Of a stretch of 22,848 nucleotides of DNA, positions 16,652 to 22,848 are shown in pieces. This stretch comes from JBJXGC01 sp046154545. Its GTDB lineage: Bacteria; Chloroflexota; Dehalococcoidia; Tepidiformales; Tepidiformaceae. The notes below the pieces were generated by a model. The model made no database searches. It was given only the letters and a program-made list of their open reading frames with translations, and was not told the DNA's origin. The DNA is taken from contig JBJXGC010000040.1 of the NCBI GenBank assembly GCA_046154545.1, positions 1-22,848 of the forward strand, in the 5' to 3' direction. The stretch's first letter is position 1. The number at the start of each line of letters is the position of its first letter. The position numbers and the translations under genes are program-made.

Positions 16652-19600
16652 TCAGAGCACAGGCACATCGGTGCTCCAGGTCGGGCCGCTGGTCAGCGTC
16701 CCGGTGTTGGCGTTGCCGGAGACATCGGCAGCGGTGGTGCCGGTCCCTTCGTTGAAGTGCCAGAGTGCTCGCGTGTCCGCGTCCGGGGCGAATGCTACGG
16801 CCGTCGGCGTGAAGTTGGCTGCATAGCGGACGATGTTGGACACACGCACCTCGTCGATGAGGCCTGGGAACCGTCCGGCGCCTGCCGACGTAGAGCCCAT
16901 GACGAGGGCGGTGTTGGAGTCGATGGTGCCGGTAGCAGCACGGCCCGTGCCCTGTTGGACGCCGTTGACGAAGAGGCGCATCGTCGTGCCGTTGTAGGTG
17001 GCCGCCACGTGGTACCACTGGTTGAGCGGGAAGTTTCCCGTCGTGATCGTCCGGAAGGTGCCGTTCGCGGTGGTCCGTGTCCGAAACTCGAAGCGCACAC
17101 CTGCCCCAAACGTCGGGGCGATGACGTTCACCTCCCAGGTCGTCTTGGCGACGAGCCCGCGGCGGCTGTTCGGGGTAGCGGTTGGCTTCGCGAAGGTCTC
17201 GATGGTCACCGTCGAGCCAATGTCCAGGCTCGCGGCGTCGGGCACGGTGACGTAGTCGTTGGTGCCGTCGAAGCTGATGGATCTCGACAGCACCGCCGCC
17301 GTGGTGAACGACCAGGAGGCGGTGGCCGCGAGGGCGTTGCCGGCGAGGTCCTTGGCGCGCGGGTCGGCGGCTCCGCCCAGCACGCTGGCCGTGTAGGTGG
17401 TGTTGGCCGCCAACGGGGCTGACGGCGTCAGGGTGGCGACGCGGGTGGCCGCGCTGTAGCTGACGGTAGCGGTCACGAGCGCGTTCGCGGGGTTGCGGAG
17501 TTCGAAGGTGGCCGTGGAGATGGTGGCGGCGTCCATGTCCTCGCTGAAGGTAGCGGTCACGGTGGTGCCGGTCCCGACGCCGGTGGCGCCGTTCAACGGC
17601 GAGTTGGCGGTGACGGTTGGCGGTGTGTTGTCGCCAACGATGGTGGTAAAGGACCAGGTGGCGTTGGCCGCCAGGGCGTTGCCAGCGAGATCCTTGGCGC
17701 GTGGGTCGGTGGCGCCACCGAGGACCCGCGCGGTGTAGGTGGTATTCGTGGCCAGCGGCGCCGACGGTGTGAGCGTCGCCACGCGGGTGGCGGCGTTGTA
17801 GGTCACGGTCGCGGCGACGAGGGCGTTGGCCGGGTTGCGCAGCTCGAAGGTGGAGCCAGAGATGGTGGCGAGGTCCATGTCTTCGCTGAAGGTGGCGGTC
17901 ACGGCCGAGCCGAGGGCGACGCCCGTGGCGCCGTTCAGGGGCGCGTTGGCGGTGACGGTCGGTGGCGTGTTGTCGCCCGCGATGCTCGTCACAAAGACGA
18001 CATCGACCCAGTAGTTCGACGCCTGGAAGCTACTGCTGGGGAAGGCGTGTCCGGCGCCGTAGAGGTACACGCCGTTCCCGCCACCAGCGGCGTTACTGAG
18101 GGCATGGAGGGGCGGGTTGTCCGTGGCCGCCCCGAAGTAGTTGGCGTTGACCGAATAGAAGCCGACGGGCGCGTGGTAGGAGGCGATGTAGGTGGTGTTG
18201 GCGGCGATCAGGACGGGGGCGGCGAAGGTCGCCTCCTGCCAGCCCGATCCGGTTTCGCCGCTGAAGGTAACGTTGGCGAGTTCGACGCCGGCGGCGGTCC
18301 AGAGCTTGCCGGTATGGATGCCGGTGTTGCTGGGGCCCTTGTAGAAGCGGATGCCACTGACATAGCCGGCCACATCGGAGGTGAACTTGACGCCGAGGAC
18401 GACCGAGCTGGCGTCGTTTTCGGTGATCGTGGAGGGGGTGGCCGAAGGAGCCCAGATGGAGCAAGGACAGGCCGGCCCGGCCGCAGTGGTGAACGACCAG
18501 GAGGCGGTGGCCGCGAGGGCGTTTCCTGCGAGGTCCTTGGCGCGCGGGTCGGCGGCTCCGCCCAGCACGCTGGCCGTGTAGGTGGTGGTGGCCGCCAACG
18601 GGGCTGACGGCGTCAGGGTGGCGACGCGGGTGGCCGCGCTGTAGCTGACGGTAGCAGCCACGAGCGCGTTCGCGGGGTTGCGGAGCTCGAAAGTCGTGGA
18701 GGAGATGGTCGCCGCGTCCATGTCCTCGCTGAAGGTAGCGGTCACGGTGGTGGCCGTGCCGACGCCGGTGGCGCCGTTCAACGGCGAGTTGGCGGTGACG
18801 GTTGGCGGGGTGTTGTCGCCAACGATGGTGGTGAAGGACCAGGAGGCGTTGGCGGCGAGGGCGTTGCCAGCGAGGTCCTTGGCGCGTGGGTCGGCGGCGC
18901 CGCCGAGGACGGTGGCGGTGTAGGTGGTATTGACGGTGAGCGGCGCCGATGGAGTCAGCGTCGCCACGCGGGTGGCAGCGTTGTACGTGACGATAGCGGC
19001 GACGAGGGCGTTGGCGGGGGTGCGCAGCTCGAAGGTGGCGCCAGAGATGGTGGCGAGGTCCATGTCTTCGCTAAAGGTGGCGGTCACGGCCGAGCCGAGG
19101 GCGACGCCCGTAGCGCCGTTCAGCGGTGTGTTCGCCGTCACCGTTGGCGGCGTGTTGTCCGGCCCGGCGCTGGTGACGAAGACGACATCGACCCAGTAGT
19201 TGGTCGCCCCGAACGTGTTGCTCGGGAAGCCATGGGCGGCGCTGTAGAGATAGACGCCGTTCCCGCCACCAGCAGCGTTGCTGAGGGCGTGGAGGGGCGG
19301 GTTGTCCGTGGCCGCCCCGAAGTAGTTACCGTTGGCGGAGTAGAAGCCAACGGTCGTCTGGTAAGAGGCGATGTAGGTGGTGTTGGCGGCGATGAGGACG
19401 GGGCTGGCGAAGGTCGCCTGCTGCCAGCCGGAGGCGGTTTCGCCGCTAAAGGTAACGTTGGCGAGTTCGACGCCGGCAGCGGTCCAAAGCTTGCCGGTAT
19501 GGATGCCGGTGTTGCTGGGGCCCTTGTAGAAGCGGATGCCGCTGATGTACCCGGCCACGTCGGATGTGAACTTGACGCCGAGGACGACCGAGCTGGCGTC

Positions 19601-22600
19601 GTTCACGGTGATCGTCGCCGGAATGGCAGAGGATGCCCAGATCGAGCACGGGCAGGCTGGGCCGGTGTCGGCGGTCGTGGTGAAGGACCAGGACACGTTG
19701 GCCGCAAGCGCGTTGCCGACGAGGTCTTTGGCGCGGGGGTCGGCCCCCCCGCCGAGGACGCGGGCCGTATAGACGGTGTTCGCGGCCAGCGGCGCTGAAG
19801 GCGTGAGGGTAGCGACCCGCGTGGCCGCGTTGTAGGCGACCGTTGCTGGGACGAGGGCGTTGGCCGGGTTGCGCAGCTCGAAGGTGGCAGTCGAGATGGT
19901 GGTCGCGTCCATGTCCTCGCTGAACGTTGCGGTCGCGACCATCCCCACGGCGACGCCCGTGGCGCCGTTCAACGGCGAGTTCGCGGTGACCGTCGGCGGC
20001 GTCGAATCGACTCCGTAGGTCGCGACCACGGAGCCGGTGGCGGCGTTGAAGAACGCGTACACCGTCCCCTTGATGGACTGGCTCGTGAAGGCGACCCGCA
20101 CCCCATTCAGCGTGAGGCTGGTCAGCGAACCGCCGCCCGCGCTGAATGGGACCATCGCCTGGAGGCCATTGGCGCCCGCGCCTTGCGTGACGCTAAAGCT
20201 GAGGGTCGAGCCACTCCAGGTCACCCCACTGAACGTCGAACTGTTCCGGCCGTCCAGCCAGGTCAGCATCTGCTTGCTCGTCACGACGGGGACGCCCCGA
20301 GCCTTGGCGGCCGCCACCACCGTGTCGGCCTCGTTGGAGAAGGCCACATCCGTGTGGGCGTTGACCGTGAACACGCCGTAATACCCCTCAGGGCCGAGTG
20401 CCCGGTCGAGCAGCGTGTTGGGCGTGAAGGGATAGGACTGGCCCGACTCGTCGGTCATCTGTGACGTGGCCTGGTAGATGTCGACGATGGACCCGTCGAG
20501 GGCCGAGAAGCGCATCGGCATGCCTGAGCCCGTGAAGAAGCCAGGCCGATCGGCGAGCCACGCGGGCGGCCAGTAGTAGTAGTTCGTGTCGAATCGGACG
20601 TTAAACGCGCGTTCCACCGTGGGCGCGACCGTCCATCCGCTCCAGGCGATGCAGTGCGTGCGGTTGGTGCTCGGCGCGGCCAGCCCGCTGTACTTGTTCT
20701 GCCAGTCGCTAAGCTGCGATGACCAGAACGAGGTGAACTGGGCCTCCGTGTAGTTGCCGCAGTTGGTGGTGAGATGCAACCCGATCTCGAACCCCTGGTT
20801 CTGATAGGCCACGGCCTGGGCGTTGGTGAGTGGAGTCGTGGTGTAAATGTACGAGGTACCGCGGATGCACTCCCAGTTCGCCACCGAACACCCGGCGGGG
20901 CTGGCCGCGATGAACTGGTCGAAGCGGGGAGCGGTACCGCCATTGCCATGGTCGTCGCCGGTCATTACGACCGCCGCCTTCAGGCCCCGCGGCAGGTACC
21001 AGAACCGGGGCAGCGGCGCGCGGTCGGCGTTCATCCGCGTGATCATGTTGGCGAGGAGCCGCTGCTGTTCGTCGGCCTGGGGGATCGCCACCTTCGTCAG
21101 ATCGATCCAGTCGGGCTGCACGTCGCCACTTGCGGCGCCGTAGTAAAGGTCGCTGCTCCGTCCAGGCGTTACGCCATCCCGTTCCTGGTCCACCCAGGCC
21201 GGGTTGCCCTGGCGTTGGTACACCACCGAGCGCGCGAGGTCGTAGGAGAACGCCGCCGCCTGGCCGCCCTGTGCGCCTACGTTGCGGAGAGTCACCGCGG
21301 GGTTCGCCGTGGCTGTGGTCGCATTGCTATACAGCGTAGCCACCGTCGAGGCCCCATTCAGGGCGTAACGGTCCGCCGTGCCCTTGAACTGCATCGTCTG
21401 TGCGACGATGCCCGCGCCGGCGGCGGTGGCCGTGTCGACGAGGAGGTAGCCGTTCGTCAGCGTTCCCGATGGGGCGCTGAGGCCGAGCAGCGTCCCCAGT
21501 TGGGTGGCTGGCCGCATCGCGATCAGGTTTCCGCCCGCCGTCACCCAATCACTGAGCATCGTCACCTGGGCCGCCGAGGGTGCGAGCTCGGCGAGCAGGA
21601 CGACATCGTAGTTGAGGAGCGTCGCGGCGTTCACTGTCGCGATGTCCGCCACGCTGAAATCGTTCAGGCCTTCATTGCGCAGCATTTCAGCGTAGAAGGT
21701 CCCGAAGGGGTTGCTGGCGCCGGTCGATGTAATGATGAGGATCGAGGCGCCCGCAGCCTGATCGCGGAACGCGGCGGAGGGCGTTGTTTCCGGGGCCGTT
21801 GTTGCGTCGCGTGCGCCACTCCGCGGCCCGGGGGCCGCGCCCTGGCGGCGGAAGGTGCGGTCGGTTCCGGCTCGGCGGTTGTCCTTCAGCGATACGGTCC
21901 CATCGGCCGCCATGTCGGCGGTCACCTCGCCGTCTGAGCTGATCCCGGCTTTGCCCTTCTTGAGCTTGCCGTCGTTGCCGTAGGCCAGGCCACGCACGCC
22001 TCGTTCACCGTTCGCCCGTGACGAACTGCCGGTCCGGCGGTCCCATTCGGTGACGGTCCCGTCTTCGTCAGCGACAGCGACCTTCGTCCCATCTTTGCTA
22101 AACGCAATCGCCGTCAACGAGCGGCCCGTACCACCGCGGCTCCGGGTTTCCCGGCCCGTGGCGACGTTAAACTCGCGGAGGACCCCATCGCCGCTCCCGC
22201 TGGCGATCTCTTTGCCTTCGGGGCTGAACGCTACCGCCTCCACGCTGTCCTTGTTTCCGCTCGAAACGCTGAGCAGCCGGCCGGTCTCGACGTCCCAGAG
22301 AAGGACTTTCGTGTCGTCGCCGCCCGTCGCGAGGCGCTTGTCGTCCGCGCCGAAGGCGACCGATTTGGCCCCCTGGCCGTGACCCTGCAGCGCGTGTAGA
22401 AGCCTGCCCGAAGCGACGTCCCAGATGCGCACCACACTGTCGGCCCCAGCGCTCGCCAGCTTCGTCCCTTTGCTGTTAAACGTGAGCGAGTGAATAACGC
22501 CCTGGCCTGGCGCAGAGAGGAGGTGCAGTTGCAGGCCGGTAGCGACGTCCCAGACAGCGATTCCGCCATCGTCCCCAGCGACCGCAAGGATCGCACCATC

Positions 22601-22786
22601 CGGACTGACCGCGACCGCGGACGAAGGAGTCGATTGGGTGTTCGACTGCGCCTGCGTCGTGATCGATGAAAGTACACTCGGAAAGAGCAGCGCGATCGAC
22701 GCCGCCACCACCAACAGCCGCACCCACCTCCGCTTCATCAGAAGCCCGGACCGTCGAAAGGTTCCCTGTTCCATCTTGCCCCTCAT
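16652..22786 (-). CDS. Giant secreted protein: WD40 propeller, ThuA/GATase-like, polysaccharide-deacetylase-like, repeat stalk, LamG
   Basis: 2044 aa. Approximate order by residue: Sec signal 1-~46 (VVAASIALLFPSVL); about six WD40-type blades ~52-312 (IAVWDVATG, VRIWDVASG, VLLWDVETG); a low-complexity R/G linker; a ThuA or class I GATase-like Rossmann-type region ~344-470 (ILIITSTGA, DVVLLAELAP, GGNLIAMRP); a polysaccharide-deacetylase-like region ~600-925 with MTGDDHG (D611/D612), GLHLTT (H671) and VNAHTD (~811); one Ig-like; DUF4082 1041-1208; two Ig-like; DUF4082 1438-1600; two Ig-like; LamG ~1835-2044. The start at 22786 has AGGGG 5 nt upstream; M5 and M17 are possible alternatives. Propeller and deacetylase in a single exported chain are unusual. 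Deacetylation of a surface or environmental glycan is inferred; the canonical second deacetylase His pair is not obvious. Confidence 0.85.
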   Translation of the reverse strand: MRGKMEQGTFRRSGLLMKRRWVRLLVVAASIALLFPSVLSSITTQAQSNTQSTPSSAVAVSPDGAILAVAGDDGGIAVWDVATGLQLHLLSAPGQGVIHSLTFNSKGTKLASAGADSVVRIWDVASGRLLHALQGHGQGAKSVAFGADDKRLATGGDDTKVLLWDVETGRLLSVSSGNKDSVEAVAFSPEGKEIASGSGDGVLREFNVATGRETRSRGGTGRSLTAIAFSKDGTKVAVADEDGTVTEWDRRTGSSSRANGERGVRGLAYGNDGKLKKGKAGISSDGEVTADMAADGTVSLKDNRRAGTDRTFRRQGAAPGPRSGARDATTAPETTPSAAFRDQAAGASILIITSTGASNPFGTFYAEMLRNEGLNDFSVADIATVNAATLLNYDVVLLAELAPSAAQVTMLSDWVTAGGNLIAMRPATQLGTLLGLSAPSGTLTNGYLLVDTATAAGAGIVAQTMQFKGTADRYALNGASTVATLYSNATTATANPAVTLRNVGAQGGQAAAFSYDLARSVVYQRQGNPAWVDQERDGVTPGRSSDLYYGAASGDVQPDWIDLTKVAIPQADEQQRLLANMITRMNADRAPLPRFWYLPRGLKAAVVMTGDDHGNGGTAPRFDQFIAASPAGCSVANWECIRGTSYIYTTTPLTNAQAVAYQNQGFEIGLHLTTNCGNYTEAQFTSFWSSQLSDWQNKYSGLAAPSTNRTHCIAWSGWTVAPTVERAFNVRFDTNYYYWPPAWLADRPGFFTGSGMPMRFSALDGSIVDIYQATSQMTDESGQSYPFTPNTLLDRALGPEGYYGVFTVNAHTDVAFSNEADTVVAAAKARGVPVVTSKQMLTWLDGRNSSTFSGVTWSGSTLSFSVTQGAGANGLQAMVPFSAGGGSLTSLTLNGVRVAFTSQSIKGTVYAFFNAATGSVVATYGVDSTPPTVTANSPLNGATGVAVGMVATATFSEDMDATTISTATFELRNPANALVPATVAYNAATRVATLTPSAPLAANTVYTARVLGGGADPRAKDLVGNALAANVSWSFTTTADTGPACPCSIWASSAIPATITVNDASSVVLGVKFTSDVAGYISGIRFYKGPSNTGIHTGKLWTAAGVELANVTFSGETASGWQQATFASPVLIAANTTYIASYQTTVGFYSANGNYFGAATDNPPLHALSNAAGGGNGVYLYSAAHGFPSNTFGATNYWVDVVFVTSAGPDNTPPTVTANTPLNGATGVALGSAVTATFSEDMDLATISGATFELRTPANALVAAIVTYNAATRVATLTPSAPLTVNTTYTATVLGGAADPRAKDLAGNALAANASWSFTTIVGDNTPPTVTANSPLNGATGVGTATTVTATFSEDMDAATISSTTFELRNPANALVAATVSYSAATRVATLTPSAPLAATTTYTASVLGGAADPRAKDLAGNALAATASWSFTTAAGPACPCSIWAPSATPSTITENDASSVVLGVKFTSDVAGYVSGIRFYKGPSNTGIHTGKLWTAAGVELANVTFSGETGSGWQEATFAAPVLIAANTTYIASYHAPVGFYSVNANYFGAATDNPPLHALSNAAGGGNGVYLYGAGHAFPSSSFQASNYWVDVVFVTSIAGDNTPPTVTANAPLNGATGVALGSAVTATFSEDMDLATISGSTFELRNPANALVAATVTYNAATRVATLTPSAPLATNTTYTARVLGGATDPRAKDLAGNALAANATWSFTTIVGDNTPPTVTANSPLNGATGVGTGTTVTATFSEDMDAATISTATFELRNPANALVTATVSYSAATRVATLTPSAPLAANTTYTASVLGGAADPRAKDLAGNALAATASWSFTTAAVLSRSISFDGTNDYVTVPDAASLDIGSTVTIETFAKPTATPNSRRGLVAKTTWEVNVIAPTFGAGVRFEFRTRTTANGTFRTITTGNFPLNQWYHVAATYNGTTMRLFVNGVQQGTGRAATGTIDSNTALVMGSTSAGAGRFPGLIDEVRVSNIVRYAANFTPTAVAFAPDADTRALWHFNEGTGTTAADVSGNANTGTLTSGPTWSTDVPVL
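17301..19670 (-). repeat. Two near-identical 1185-bp units (Ig + Ig + DUF4082) inside the 16652-22786 gene
   Basis: Copies 17301-18485 and 18486-19670 keep an exact 1185-bp offset (landmarks 17301/18486, 17639/18824, 17996/19181). The first ~340 bp differ at only a small fraction of positions. The period equals that of the repeat in the neighbouring giant gene. Confidence 0.88.
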
Positions 22787-22848
22787 GCCGGCCCCTGACC
22801 GGCTGCGCTGCTGCGCTATCCAGCGCCCGTGCTATCCGCGTCGAGACG

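Noticed and set aside
17301..19670. Regularly spaced repeats that might suggest a CRISPR-like or satellite array
   Set aside because: The period is 1185 bp, the copies code in one continuous frame for Ig and DUF4082 modules, and there are no short repeat/spacer units.

Overview
This is a high-GC bacterial window with dense coding, Shine-Dalgarno sites and Sec or lipoprotein signal peptides. The mix of a PilZ protein, a beta-oxidation pair and very large DUF4082/Ig-like secreted proteins would fit an uncultured Chloroflexota-type or similar environmental bacterium. That assignment is inference only, because no marker gene is present.

Layout. Positions 1-5345 (+ strand) are a signalling and envelope region with signs of decay. 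It starts with the 3' part of a PilZ (c-di-GMP receptor) gene, followed by a frame-broken remnant of a PEP-utilising-enzyme phosphohistidine domain. Next is a tandem array in which three paralogous ~140-aa putative lipoproteins (1518-1937, 2082-2510, 2763-3179) alternate with short stub ORFs. Each stub ends by an ATGA overlap with the next lipoprotein start. The array ends in a 700-aa-equivalent secreted protein (3242-5345) split by a single frameshift. Positions 5465-7935 (+) hold an intact thiolase and an acyl-CoA dehydrogenase. A related 7-bp tandem repeat lies on each side of the thiolase gene. A strong hairpin terminator at 7964-7994 separates these from a convergent N-acyl-D-amino-acid deacylase-like amidohydrolase (8023-9744, - strand).

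The right-hand 13 kb (9889-22786, - strand) is two giant secreted proteins in the same direction. The upstream one (2044 aa) begins with a WD40-type propeller, a ThuA/GATase-like domain and a polysaccharide-deacetylase-like domain. The downstream one (2158 aa) begins with DUF4082, an Ig-like domain and an N,N-dimethylformamidase-large-subunit-like domain. Both continue into the same kind of stalk, DUF4082 plus SbsA-type Ig-like repeats, and end in near-identical LamG domains. The stalks repeat with an exact 1185-bp (395-codon) period in both genes, and patches of near-identical DNA are shared within and between the genes. This points to recent duplication and gene conversion. I infer a pair of cell-surface or exported glycan/amide-processing proteins with different catalytic heads on a shared, exchangeable binding stalk. 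It is the most interesting system in the window, together with the lipoprotein/stub array.
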